This document shows, one piece after another, positions 1-10,836 of a DNA stretch of 64,000 nucleotides. The first letter of the stretch is position 1; each line of letters starts with the position of its first letter. Source of the DNA: Hemerocallis citrina (taxonomy: Eukaryota > Streptophyta > Magnoliopsida > Asparagales > Asphodelaceae); NCBI GenBank assembly GCA_017893485.1, contig JACEHZ010000366.1, positions 586,251 through 650,250 on the forward strand. Reading direction: 5' to 3'. The notes under the pieces were generated by a model. It made no database searches. It saw only the letters and a program-made list of their open reading frames with translations, and was not told the DNA's origin. The position numbers and the translations under genes were made by a program.

Positions 1-129
1 AGTACTGTGAATCTACAACAATAGTAGATCGAAATCAGTTGCTATGAGTGACTTAAACATTAGAGCTAATGCAGTTAATTTCCCGTTGTCATATTTTCAT
101 GTAGTTAAATATGTATGATTTTAAAAGAG

Positions 130-161
<32 letters not shown>

Positions 162-3100
162 CTTGTTGTGTTATACATGTGAAGACCTTTTGTTAAATGT
201 GATCAAGTACAATTACATCTCCATATTAATAGATTTAGTATTCATATACTGGAGAGCCTACTGCAAATTTGATATGAAACAGACCTGTTAGTCCCAATTT
301 TTGATATATTTTAGTGTATGAGATATATTACATGTATCTTTTTTTAAAATCTATAACTTACATCATCTTTCACACAAAACACATTAGCTCAACTAACAGG
401 CATTTCAAACATTAAGAGAACATGAAGATTGCAGATGGATTGATGACTAAACCCGCCGAAAATCACGATCAAGGATGAAAAATCATTATAATGAAAAAGG
501 AATTAATCAAGTCAAAACCAATGGTCATTTCTATTCTAGAATACTAACAGGAATTTTAGTAAAAATTTCGACAGAGCCTCCCCTAAAATATTAGTCATTT
601 TGCAGCAATTCCTTACGAAATTCTGCTAACAATTAAAAATATAACATCACATCCAGTTAATATCATTCCTCCCCAGGCCAAGCCAAGCAACATCACACAG
701 GCATCATATATATATAGCTCCGGTGGCAAAAATCTTCATATGATGCAAGATACAAAATAAAAACCAAGATTTCGTTTGAAAACGTAATGGATTTTAGGAA
801 TTTTAGTAAAAATTTCGATAGAGTCTCCCCTAAAATATTAGCCCTTTTACAGCAATTCCTTACGGAAGCTAACAATTAAAAATATAACATCACAGGCAGT
901 TAATATCAATCCTCCCCAGGCCAATCCAAGCAACATCATACAGGCATCATATATATAAGGCTCTGGGGGCAAAAATCTTCATATGATGCATGATACAATA
1001 TAAAAACCAAGATTTTGTTTGAAAACGTATTTGATTTTTAGAAAAACCCATGAAAAACCTTTGAAAAACCACACACAGAACCCAATAATCGACAACTTTG
1101 CGGGTACGGGTTTTAACATCACTATATTATATCATTATCCTATACAGATACTTGCATCATCTCCCAAAATCTATATAATATTACACAGATTTACATAATC
1201 CCTTATTCTACATAACTTAAGGGAACAAAATATACAACTAATACATCATCCACCAACCCTCCTACCAAAAAAAGATTACAAGGTTGTTACAATAGGTATC
1301 AAACACAATGCTTCGAGTCTTCAATATGGGATGAAATAGTGAGCCTAAATAAACAGTAAGAGTTTTTCAATAATCAGTCAAAACCAATGATAATTAAAGA
1401 AACAAACAGTAAGAGTTTGTAAGAATTTGATAAAAAGACAATGAAAAGCTTTACTTACTATTTTTTCCAAGTCAACATCAACCTGTAAGGTAGGAAAGTA
1501 AACATTATAATGTGAAGAATATAAAAGAAACAATTTTTTGATCTAATATGAAAGAGTTGTAGTTGTCATAAAAAAAAAGAAGAAACTTACATGGCCATAT
1601 ATAGTGATGTTATCCATTGCTGTTGTTTAATTCTGATGAAGGACTCGATCTGTATATAAAGGAGGGAAAATTACTTACAGTTATACCAGTCAATAACTTA
1701 CATTAGCTAAAATCTAACTCAGAATTTGGATAGCCAGTAGATGATCCAGTTTTAAGCTAAAAGAATAAATTACTTACATTAGCACTTTTATTGAAGATTA
1801 AGACATAGGAGTTTAACTGTATTCAGTATAATGTCACTCTAGTAATATAGTGAAATCAGCATAATTTACACTTATGTCCCTTCTACAGTTCTCCCCCTCC
1901 TACTTACATTTCCATGAAACATTCCAAAATGTAAGATCAGGAAAGATACATATCTAAGATGTAGTTTACCAAATCTACAACATCAGTCTAGGATAATTGT
2001 ATCATCAAATTTTATCTCAGAACCATAATGCCTTGATCCTAACCTTTGAGAACAACTACTTCAATTCTTCCTCTCTCATTCAGCATTCAGCACTCTTAAA
2101 AGCCACATTTGTTAATTTAACAGCTATTCAAGCCTCAAGTGATGTTCCTTTAGATATAAAAAAAAACATAATCTTTTGCATCCTTACTTATATCAGCCGA
2201 TCCTCGTCGCACGATAATTTTATACCCATATAAAGGTTACTACACATCAAGCTTATCCTCATCCCAAAACCATACCTTTACATCAAAACCCCAAACGACT
2301 ACTATCACTTCCACAAAGCCAACTACATTACCAACAAAATTAGCCCTTTATATCAGAACTCTAATCATTTCCACAAAAAAACAACTACAATTCTAACAAA
2401 ACTATCCATGAAACCTACAAAAACCAAACATATCCACAACCCACCAAATCAAGATGCACCAAATTTTAGCTCATTTAATACTTTAAAAAGTCATCCTTAA
2501 CATCGAAACAGAAGTCCTCCGTAATAACAAAACAATATCAATAGTTGATATTTTAGTTAGGTAAATAATGATATTGAACATCTGTAACAACAAAAATGCC
2601 CACTAATTGAAATTTCTCGAGTATAATTGGCACAGCTAAAATTGGAAAACATCATCATTAATTAAAGAAACATCTCTATAATCAAAGCATCTATGCTATT
2701 AAACTCCAAAAGAATATGTCAAGCTATTTAGCATCATCTAAGGATGAAGCTACAAACTATAATCTGAGGGCCAAATTAAAATCTCCAAAATTATCACAAT
2801 AACCTTCAGGATTATCAATTCTTTAGATGAAAAACCTTGGAAAAAGAAAATGATACAAATAAAAAAAGTTTTCATTGGTCCTACTTCTTAAGATCATTAT
2901 TAGACCCAACTATCTCGCCTTTCACGATGTTGATCATTGCATGTGTTCGGAATATTCTTATCTGTTTTATTTATCCATTTTTTTTCTTGGAAGGTAACTT
3001 TACATAAGACATTGTTATTGAGAAAGTTGATTGACATTCTATAAAACCATTCATTTCACCTCACTGTTGTGAAGCATAAAAAGACATGCAAACATGCAAA

Positions 3101-4800
3101 TATTACTCTTTGGTTATGTAGAACCTTTTCGTTGTTGATCATTACTGCCAAATGAAAACCCTATTTTTTTCTTCAATTTTTTCCTTACATACTATTTTTA
3201 CATAGAAATGTAAATTTCAGAAGATGAAAGAAAAGATTTAGCGTAACCCAAACCTAGTGGCTGTTTCAATTTAATAAAACCATAGATTTCACCTCAAATA
3301 GGTTCCTGTGAGCTGTAAGAAAATAGTACCAATTAGTTGTAGCATGAGCTGGAATTTCAGTACTCCAAGGAAATTTATCGAAATAAAACTATGTCTGCAT
3401 TCATAACAAACACGCCAAGCCGAACAAACTATGAAATGCAAAACAATTAGTCTATAGAAAGCAATTAAGAATAGCAATAATAAAAAACCTAGTAGTGCTA
3501 TAAGTTTCATAGAAAATTAGTGGAGACTGACACTCTTCAAGTACACGAAGATAAATTAGAAGGGTCTGAAGCATGTAGTTCAATAGCACCGAATTTCAGC
3601 AGCAAACATGTCCACAATCCACCAAATCAAGATGCACTCATCAGGTCATCCAAAACCTTTTCACCTTACAGCAATCTTAAAAGCCACATTTGTTAAACAT
3701 GTTCACAACCCACCAAGTGATGTCCCTTTAGACGACAATATTATTTTTGCATCATATACCAAAATTTGAAATCCATATAAAATTACTCGTACCCTTAACC
3801 ACTGAAAATCACTACACACACCCAAAATAACTACTCTCACTTCCGCAAACCATAGATTTCACACTCAATAGTTTAATTTCATTATGACTTATGTTTTAAA
3901 AAACCATTTATAATTCAAAAAGGTTAGCTGAAAATTTGTAGAATATGTTAAGTATCAAATTCAGGTGAGGTCAAATACTAATGTGACCCATATACATATA
4001 CTTGTTGATTTCATTTCATAAATTTAATACCCAATACCCACAATATAGATGGACCTGATCCTACTTTGTATAATCCCTTTTTCTGGTCCAAACCCCTATC
4101 TAGAGACTAAGTCAAGGATTCTGAAATAAAGAGAAGGTGGACGCAGATCTGAGATGGTGGCTACAATGAGGCGGCAACAGTGGCTCTGCAATAGATGCAG
4201 CAAAGATTAAAATTGCACTGTTTTCTCAGCATGTTTTCTTAGCTAAAATCCATCACATTGACTTTCGATTTCAATTTTTTTTACCAAATAAATCGATACT
4301 GTCAGAGAAGATTCATGATTTAGCATTATATAAGTTTGTTTTTCATGTTTCCTGTGGATTTTGTAACCCACCTCATGTTTTTTGTTTTTATTTACTTTCC
4401 TTTGACTCATCGGAATTAGGTAGTATCAACCGAGTTTGGACAATTCATTGCCCAATGCCCATCATAGCTGATTCCAAATAAAAATATGTAGCCCAATTTG
4501 CTAATGTTACAATTTGATCCAGTCCGGCTGATCTCTAGAGTTATTGGACCAGTTTAGAAACCAAATTAACAACTAATAAGCATGGACATTACCAACAAAA
4601 TTAACCCGAATTAACCACTTCACTCCCTAAACCATTTTTACAAAACCAACAAAATCAACCACAAAGTCTACAAAAAATAAAAAACTTCCTAGAGTGTGCT
4701 GGCACTACTGATCAAAAAAATAAAAAAATCAAAACCAAAACAAAAACCAACTCGAATTGGTGCAGAGTGTGCTGGCACTGCTGATCTCGACGAAATGCAG
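1..4800. other. AT-rich DNA without a recognisable gene
   Basis: No open reading frame here resembles a known protein. The stretch contains a (GA)n microsatellite at about 139-162 and a tandem duplication at about 548-1040. It also has diverged internal duplications: the segments near 2090-2170 and 3670-3760 share wording around 'cttaaaagccacatttgtt', and a motif about calf-sized 'ataaaaccatagatttcacc' recurs near 3041, 3274 and 3849. Because a Helitron 5' end lies at 6737 on the minus strand and no matching 3' end is seen, part or all of this stretch could be Helitron interior. That is inference. Confidence 0.5.
548..1040. repeat. Direct tandem duplication, two ~247 bp units
   Basis: Two adjacent copies run from about 548 to 794 and from 795 to 1040. 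Both begin with 'aggaattttagtaaaaattt' and pass through the same landmarks in the same order: cctcccctaaaatattag, ccttacg, cctccccaggcca, caggcatcatatatat and cttcatatgatgca. They differ by scattered substitutions and small indels, so the duplication is not recent. No coding content is seen in either copy. Confidence 0.85.
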
Positions 4801-4809
4801 CTCTTCATC

Positions 4810-4886
4810 AATTATTAGTATCAATCAATTTCTAAACAATATCAATTTCGGGATTAGATGCAAAATTAGATGCAAAACAGTATCAA
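4810..4886 (+). repeat. ~75 bp direct repeat, left copy
   Basis: The segment from 'agtatcaatcaatttctaaa' to 'gcaaaacagtatcaa' is repeated nearly identically at 6082-6150. The two copies flank the XPF exon fragment, which suggests either a duplication during capture or two remnants of one older repeat. Confidence 0.8.
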
Positions 4887-5057
4887 TAGTAGAGATCAAA
4901 GTAAGTACTAATACGATAGATTAGTAGAATTTACGTCAAATATAAAGTTTTGTTATATCTTTCATGGAGCGTTGCATTTCACAGACGACCTCATTTAGAC
5001 GGAAAAACGATAAATTGTTGTTCACAGTGATAATGACAATGCATGGAACTCACTTAC

Positions 5058-5912
5058 TGACACGTAACACCTTCCACTTGGGTGCCTCTTCCAGAACTTC
5101 CTCCAAAACTACACCAACAGTAGGATCTAGCACATTAGAAGTGGAAGCTTCATTTTCTGCAAAGAAGAGCACATTAAAACAATTCTCACAGATAAAAATA
5201 ACTATACTACAACCACACTTCCGCAACCAATGCAAACAATATTCATCAAATTACTAAGCATAGCGAATAAAGTCAAACAAACAATCCAAACCCACCATTT
5301 GTTTTCACTTTCTTACTCCCAACATTCATCTTTCTCTTTTTATTTTTTTTTACTAACTATCGTAGTAACTCTCATGCCATCCTCTAGTACCACACAATAA
5401 ACACGCATCTTCGCGAGCTCAAATATCTTGTGGCTCGACGCAAACATCCACATCGACCTAACTCCTTCCGAACCCGCAACGTATCCAAATACCTCAAATA
5501 AGTCACAACATCATACCTAACCCCCACTAAAACAAACATTTCAGAACCCAATCAACAAATTAAATGAACACACAAACATTACCTCACAAGATACTCCAGC
5601 AACTTCCGAAGCGTCCTCCAATCACTCACCAACTGCTGCGTCTTCTTTCCCACAGTATGCCATATTGGATCTAGCTGCCTCCTCCCAATCTCATCAAATG
5701 ACTTAAACAGCCCATTCTCCACATTCAGATCTTCCACGTCAAGCTTATTCGTCTTCCTCAACTCCCTCAAACACGCTCCCATTACCTCCAGCAATGCCGC
5801 CTGAATCTCCTTCATTTCGTTTGTCACCGGCACTCTCACATCCACAACCTCCGGCCGATCCTTTTCAAGATCCGCACTCACAGCAACATGAAACCTGGGC
5901 CAAATATGCAAC
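5058..5912 (-). pseudogene. UVH1: XPF/UVH1 (RAD1) DNA-repair endonuclease, three-exon fragment
   Basis: The fragment comes from the middle of the plant XPF homologue, the nuclear 5' structure-specific endonuclease subunit of nucleotide excision repair that partners ERCC1. Exon A (5912-5583) follows an AG acceptor and encodes a peptide with the family stretches FHVAVSADLEKDRPEVVDVR, LDVEDLNVENGLFKSFDEI and RRQLDPIWHT, ending YLVR at a GTAATG donor. Exon B starts at 5516 after 'gggggttag' and continues in phase (YDVVTYLRYLDTLRVRKE). A single-base shift near 5455 is then needed to recover MWMFASSHKIFELAKMRVY. Exon C starts at 5156 after 'tctttgcag' and encodes VVLEEVLEEAPKWKVL before a GTAAGT donor at 5057. 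The N-terminal helicase-like part and the ERKxxxD nuclease are absent and no further exons were found. The frameshift and truncation make this a pseudogene. It has the same orientation as the Helitron end at 6737, so Helitron capture is plausible but unproven. Confidence 0.88.
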
Positions 5913-6081
5913 CTTCATAAAACAAAATAATGAATTAGACTATGATTTGAGTCATTTATTGATCTTACTTACATAAAGGAAAAAACCATTCATACTATGG
6001 GAAATTCTAAAAACTTCAGATGTAAAAAAATCCTTCGACATTTATTGGGTCATCTCCCCGTTTGGATATAGAGGTTAGTGG

Positions 6082-6150
6082 TATCAATCAATTTCTAAAC
6101 AGTATCAATTTCGGGATTAGATGCAAAATTAGATGCAAAACAGTATCAAA
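6082..6150 (+). repeat. ~75 bp direct repeat, right copy
   Basis: This copy matches 4810-4886 almost base for base ('ggtatcaatcaatttctaaa' through 'gcaaaacagtatcaa'). It lies about 170 bp upstream (in XPF sense) of exon A. Confidence 0.8.
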
Positions 6151-6234
6151 ATGGAGTTGACCATGAAACCCTAAAATTTACCTAAGGTGAACTTACAATG
6201 GGGGTTAGGTAGACAGAGCTTCGAGTGCGGGTTT

Positions 6235-6620
6235 CACTAAAGTGGAGGTTGGGTTGACGGAGCTGATGGATCTTCGAAGGAGGTGGAGGTTCGAGATTCG
6301 AAGGAGGTGGAGGATTCGAAGGAGGTCGGGAGTGGAAGTTGGAGGGAGGTTTCGAAGGAGGTCGGGAGTGGAAGTTGGGGGAGGTTTCAAAGGAGGTCAG
6401 ATTTTGATTCGAAGGAGGTCGGGAATGGAGGTTTTGAAGGAGAGCGGATGAGAGAGACACACAGAGAGAGAGGGGGGGGGGGAGGGAGTTCTGAGTTGGG
6501 GAAGAGAGAGAGAGAGCGGGGGAAGAGATAGAGAGAGAGAGAGCGGGAGAAGACTGAGAGAGAGACAGAGAGAGACACATAGGGGTTTTTCTGAGTTGAG
6601 AGAGAGAGAGTAATTGGTTT
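6235..6620. repeat. Purine-rich GGAGGTxGGAG / GA low-complexity tract
   Basis: The plus strand carries short degenerate tandem repeats of 'ggaggtcgggagtggaagtt' type from about 6240 to 6440. These are followed by a G10-11 run near 6472-6482 and interrupted (GA)n tracts to about 6612. Long overlapping open frames on both strands here are products of the composition, not genes. Confidence 0.85.
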
Positions 6621-6737
6621 GGTGGTTTGAAATTTTGGGTGGGAAAATGTGTTTTGTGAGAATCAATTTGGACCATTGAATTTGTTTATATTGAATGAGA
6701 GCCACTTGATAGCTTTCTTTGTGTTTTATTATATAGA
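6600..6737 (-). mobile_element. Helitron 5' terminus (3' end not found)
   Basis: On the minus strand the element begins TCTATATAATAAAACACAAA at 6737, preceded by A as expected for Helitron insertion between A and T. The first 35-40 bases match the proven Helitron terminus at 34452, and similarity continues patchily into the sub-terminal region ('acacattttcccac' versus 'acatatttttcccc'). Sequence from 6738 rightwards aligns with the interior of the copia LTR, so the insertion cut that LTR. No CTAG-plus-hairpin 3' end and no left continuation of the LTR were seen to the left. The element is therefore either longer than 6.7 kb or truncated. Confidence 0.7.
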
Positions 6738-7448
6738 TTATGCATGACAATTAGTTTTACTAGCCCAGAAAGTCGTATGGTCGTCAATTTATTTATAAGT
6801 TAAATAAATTCTTGTTCATCGCTTAATTATGAATTAAATGGTGCATTTTTCCTTACTAAAATATTTCAACAGTTGAAATATTTAATTACTTTATTTATTT
6901 TGCAATTGATAAATATTTAGGATATGATGAATCTTAAATAAGGGATATAAATATATCACCCAACTAAAAACTATTGGTTAATAACTAATTATAAAATTGA
7001 TAAATATTTTATCGTTATCTTTTGATTTGAAAAGATTATCCGTATTAGATACATATACGGTAGTTACAATAAGATAAGACTACAATGAGATAAGACCTCA
7101 ATCTTCTTCGAATATGGAAGAAGTGTTATTCCTCAAAGACACCAGTTCCTAAACAAATCAAAAGAAGGGTTACAGAGATAGAGAGTACGATCATATTCTG
7201 TGGAAGGTTTGGTGTGTATCACTGTTGTAGGACGAACACTTGGTTGTCTCACTGCTAAAGTAACCGCAAACTAGTTCTTGGTACCAGCGTACGGTAATCC
7301 TAAACCCTTATATTGTAGATCTGATTATTAGATTCAAAGTGTTCCTGGTTTTATTGGGAAAACTTTTATAATGCAATATTGATTACGTGATGTGATCACT
7401 TCCTTTGTGCACGTAAGACCAGTAAAACTTCTTTCATTTATCCTGCCA
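6738..7448 (+). mobile_element. Ty1/copia 5' LTR, 3' portion only
   Basis: The segment aligns along its length with 49383-50063 of the 3' LTR. Shared blocks include 'agttaaataaattcttgttc', 'aaaatatttcaacagtt', 'ggttaataactaatta', 'cttttgatttgaaaa' and 'tgattcaaagt'. It ends ...CCTGCCA immediately before a tRNA-iMet type primer binding site. The first ~1.07 kb of the LTR is missing on the left, removed or displaced by the Helitron. Divergence between the two LTR copies is obvious by eye (roughly one base in eight), indicating an old element. Confidence 0.88.
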
Positions 7449-7449
7449 G

Positions 7450-7461
7450 TGGTATCAGAGC
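7450..7461 (+). promoter_or_regulatory. Copia primer binding site (initiator tRNA-Met)
   Basis: TGGTATCAGAGC starts two bases after the LTR terminus CA. This is the classic complement of the 3' end of plant initiator tRNA-Met and confirms the 5' LTR boundary. Confidence 0.93.
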
Positions 7462-8319
7462 GAACATTTAATCGACGTTCAGATCTACTTGCTATTGTTG
7501 AAATAATGGAATCGTTCATGTCATATTGATTATTGATCTAAATTATGCGATCTAAAAGGTTTAGATCAATTTTTACAAAATGAAATCATTTTTATTTTCA
7601 TAAAAATGAAATTTAAAAGAGAAAAGGGACTTGATTGCCAGAGGGCCGCTAGAGCCACTGCCGCACCAATCAACGATCACAGCCATCGCTACTCCATGTG
7701 CCGCTGTCACCACCGCCGCTCTCAATTGGGTTCTTATCCAGGTTGGGAGTCTGAGTCGGGTGGTGCTCGGGTTGGATGCAGGAAGTAGGTAGAAGGCAGT
7801 GCAAGTCAGGCCGGATTAAGATCAGGTTGGTTCTGGCTTTTAAAATCCTGACCCAGGCACAGATAACGCGTGCTTAGCGCCTGCCCATTTGATGGGCACG
7901 TGTTTTGTGCTGGCCTGGCGGGTCAGGTTCCCGGTCTGATGTGGTATGGATTCCAAGATCCATACCATGCTCCCATTTGCACATGCGTAGCACGTGCTTG
8001 TATAAGTGGCACATGCGTATGTGAAGAACGGGAGCTTTGGCAAATTGCAGGTGCAGGTCTGAGTGCATATCCAACCCGAATGGATCTAGACACTGGTTTG
8101 GGTTTGGAAACAGACCCGAATCCTAACCATTTGGCTCTATTTTCACTTAGTCAATGTTGTATCCAGTCCAATCATGCAGACCCGACAAATTATGAATAGA
8201 ATACAGGTTTTTTGGTTTTACAAAATTTGATTTATCATCTTTTCCGTTTTATTTATTATTTAGTTTCTGTAATTCTTTTTGCAAAAACAAAAATAGAAAT
8301 TTCATATTATATTAATAAT
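7462..8319 (+). mobile_element. Copia internal leader, left part
   Basis: This is sequence between the copia PBS and the Tat insertion point at 8320. Only short frames without recognisable domains are present. A slightly GC-richer patch at 7620-8190 has no similarity that I recognise. The leader presumably resumes near 24366, on the other side of the Tat element. Confidence 0.6.
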
Positions 8320-8911
8320 TGATATGGCTAAAAATGAGGTTAAATCGGAACCGTCCAGATTGGGCACGAATCTTGAAGCTCGGGGGTAAAAAGGTAATTT
8401 CACATACAAGCGGATCCAAAGCGGGTACTGGATCTCCTTCTCACAGATCCAATAACCCACGAATGGGTCCGCTCCAATTGGGCATGGGTCCTGACCCGAA
8501 ACGAGCCCAGACCAGCAAGAGACAAATCAGGGCCACTGATTGGACCAAGTCAACAGGCCTGATTTGCTCTCACCGGGAATCAAGGGATTAGTTTCCTAAA
8601 CAGACTGTGAGGATTTTTCTCCTAGCAGTTACACAGGGAACCAGGCCTCTAATCACTCCCCTGGCGACTATAAATACCTCCCCTCTGCCACTGTGACCAG
8701 GTTAATCACTTTTTCACCACTTTAAGCTCTTTCTTAATCTCTTCTGATTACTGACAAGAGCGTCGGAGGGTGCGTCGCCGGAATCAACCCCGGTGTCTCG
8801 CACTTCCTTGCAGGTTGCGCCAGGAGCAAGAAGGCTTGAGTCAACTGTTCAGGTTTGCCTCGAACTCACAAATTCTATCTGTTTACCCCCACACCGAAAT
8901 TAGCGGTAACA
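8320..8911 (+). mobile_element. Tat-lineage Ty3/gypsy 5' LTR (592 bp)
   Basis: The LTR runs from TGATATGGCTAAAA to AGCGGTAACA. It aligns without gaps with 23603-24194, and I count about ten differences in 592 bases (about 1.7 percent), mostly transitions. A TATA box lies at 8669-8676 (TATAAATA). The PBS follows three bases after the terminus. The left border lies directly in the copia leader. No target-site duplication can be read because the right side is rearranged. Confidence 0.95.
8669..8676 (+). promoter_or_regulatory. LTR TATA box
   Basis: TATAAATA in the context 'ggcgactataaatacctccc'. It is identical at 23952-23959 in the 3' LTR and is the likely start region for the genomic RNA. Confidence 0.8.
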
Positions 8912-8914
8912 GAT

Positions 8915-8932
8915 TGGCGCCGTCTGTGGGAA
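8915..8932 (+). promoter_or_regulatory. Tat primer binding site
   Basis: TGGCGCCGTCTGTGGGAA lies three bases downstream of the LTR end, as in many plant Tat and Athila group elements. I do not assign the primer tRNA with certainty. The same site recurs at 24198 after the 3' LTR. Confidence 0.85.
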
Positions 8933-8979
8933 CAACCACACGAACAGCCTCAGCCCCTTCTCTGTCGTCCTCTCCAACC

Positions 8980-10836
8980 ATGCCTCCAAAGAAGGTCAGA
9001 TCAAGAGGGTCAAACCGTGGGGCTAATCCCGCCGACCCTACAGAGGAAGCCCCTCTCAACCCTATTCCACAGCACGATCTTCCTCCGCCGGCCCAGCAGG
9101 GCCAGCCTCCTCTTCCCAAGCAGCAACCCAACAATGGCCCTTCCGGCCATAACGGTCGGAAGCAGAAGCAGCCCCTCAACCCGGACCATGTCTCGGTCCA
9201 TAATGGGTCATCGGACTCAATGGCTTCTCATCATCCCGACCTCCGCAACACACTCCTGAACCGCCAGAAAGATGAGGACCTCCGCACCCACCTTGATGAG
9301 AGGCGGGCCCGAGAGAGAGCCTCCCGCCAGCATCGTGGTGAGCGGTCGCCTCATCGCCGAGAGGGCAGACGGTCTCCGGATCGAAGGGGCCGAGCGGCAT
9401 CTCCCGACCGCCGAAGGAGGGGGCCACAGTCCCTCGCGAATCGGCATCATCGCAGGAACAATGACGCACCCATCACCCGTGCCGAGTTCCTACAATTCCA
9501 AGACACCGTACTGCAGGCTCTCAACCTTCGGCAGAACGCCCAAAATGCCCAGAGGGCTCCAACGCCCCCGAGGGATCCCAGTCCTCATCGCCGAACCCGA
9601 AGTCCTTCCCCGGCTCCCAGCCGCCAGCAGCTGCACTACAGTTCTCGCCGATCCCAGGACTACCGGCGCCGCAGTCCGCGCTCCCCTTCCTATGAAGAGG
9701 AGTCCGGGGGGTCATATGATTACCAGCGGAGGGACGACACCCTCATCCGCCGCGTCCATGAGGTGGAAAGGCGTATTAGCCGCATGAACAGAGAGGAGGA
9801 GTCCCGAGCAGGAACAGTCCGTCCCAGCAGACCCCCTTTCTCTCGGTCGATCATGGAGGCCCACATACCGAGGGGTTTCAAACCTCCGCAGTTTGAAACG
9901 TACTCAGCGGAATCCGACCCAGTTGATCACGTCGAAAGCTTCAAGACCCTGATGCTGATCCATCAAGCTTCCGACGCCGTGCTCTGCAGGACCTTCCCCG
10001 CCACCCTCAGGGGGTCGGCTCGGGAATGGTATTCCAAACTCGCTCCCTCCTCGATCTTCTCGTTCGAGCAGTTTGAGACACTGTTCATAACTCACTTCGT
10101 GAGTAGCAGGCGAGCTGAGAAGACAAGCCTCTCCCTACTGAACCTGCGGCAGGAAAGGGAAGAGAAGCTGCGGGACTATATGAAGAGATTCACCGTAGAG
10201 GTCAGGTCTATCGCCTCCATAGACCAGTCAAAGGCGACCGTGGCATTCCAGTCGAACGTCCTCAACGCCAACCTCCGCTCGTCCCTAGCCAAGAAGCCCC
10301 CGCATGACTTCGCCGACCTCCTCCTGAGGTGCGAGAAGTATATCCGAGCAGAGGAGGCTGAAGCCCTCCCGAGCTTCAGGGGGTCCTCCTCAGGGTCGAA
10401 GAGGAAGGCGACGGGGGAAGAGGGGTCCAAGAAAGCACAGAAGGACAACGGCGGTCAGCGTCGCCCTTCCCCCAGGTTCGAGAAGTTCACTCCCCTCACC
10501 ACTAACGTCTCCACCATCCTAATGGAGGTGGAGAAGGAGGGAGTCATCCCTCCAGATCCGAGGATGCATTCCTCGGCAAAGAGGAGGAACAAAGATAAAT
10601 GGTGTCGTTACCATCGGGATCACAGCCACGACACGAACGACTACCGGGCATTGAGAGACGAGATAGAAGCCCTCATCCGGAGGGGGCAGTTGGCCAAATT
10701 CGTGAAGGCTAACGATCGGGCGGATCGCAATTCTCCTCCGCCTCGGGGGGCTAACAAGCGCTCCGAGCAACGCGAAGAGACACCCGAGTTTGAGGAAGAA
10801 CGGATTCTACACATGATCCATGGGGGGCTCCTCTAA
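8980..10836 (+). CDS. gag: Tat-lineage Gag polyprotein, intact
   Basis: Structural protein that packages retrotransposon RNA in cytoplasmic particles. The ATG at 8980 (MPPKKVRSRG) is chosen because the longer open frame upstream runs back through the PBS and LTR. It gives 618 residues. The first ~300 residues are basic, Arg/Ser/Pro-rich and disordered-looking (RRSPDRRGRAASPDRR). Residues about 303-455 form the retrotransposon Gag domain (PF03732 type), with QFETYSAESDPVDHVESFKT, CRTFPATLRGSAREWY and LRQEREEKLRDYMKRF. A zinc-knuckle-like CRYHRDHSHDT near residue 541 ends in DY where relatives commonly have DC, so the last ligand is missing. The frame has no breaks. The stop overlaps the pol start by 17 bases in another frame. 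Confidence 0.95.
   Translation: MPPKKVRSRGSNRGANPADPTEEAPLNPIPQHDLPPPAQQGQPPLPKQQPNNGPSGHNGRKQKQPLNPDHVSVHNGSSDSMASHHPDLRNTLLNRQKDEDLRTHLDERRARERASRQHRGERSPHRREGRRSPDRRGRAASPDRRRRGPQSLANRHHRRNNDAPITRAEFLQFQDTVLQALNLRQNAQNAQRAPTPPRDPSPHRRTRSPSPAPSRQQLHYSSRRSQDYRRRSPRSPSYEEESGGSYDYQRRDDTLIRRVHEVERRISRMNREEESRAGTVRPSRPPFSRSIMEAHIPRGFKPPQFETYSAESDPVDHVESFKTLMLIHQASDAVLCRTFPATLRGSAREWYSKLAPSSIFSFEQFETLFITHFVSSRRAEKTSLSLLNLRQEREEKLRDYMKRFTVEVRSIASIDQSKATVAFQSNVLNANLRSSLAKKPPHDFADLLLRCEKYIRAEEAEALPSFRGSSSGSKRKATGEEGSKKAQKDNGGQRRPSPRFEKFTPLTTNVSTILMEVEKEGVIPPDPRMHSSAKRRNKDKWCRYHRDHSHDTNDYRALRDEIEALIRRGQLAKFVKANDRADRNSPPPRGANKRSEQREETPEFEEERILHMIHGGLL

Noticed and set aside
5058..5912. Working XPF gene
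   Set aside because: Only three internal exons, one frameshift, and no helicase or nuclease parts nearby.
6182..6750. Overlapping open frames rich in Ser, Pro and Leu
   Set aside because: Compositional frames through GA and GGAG repeats at a Helitron end, with no protein family and frames open on both strands.
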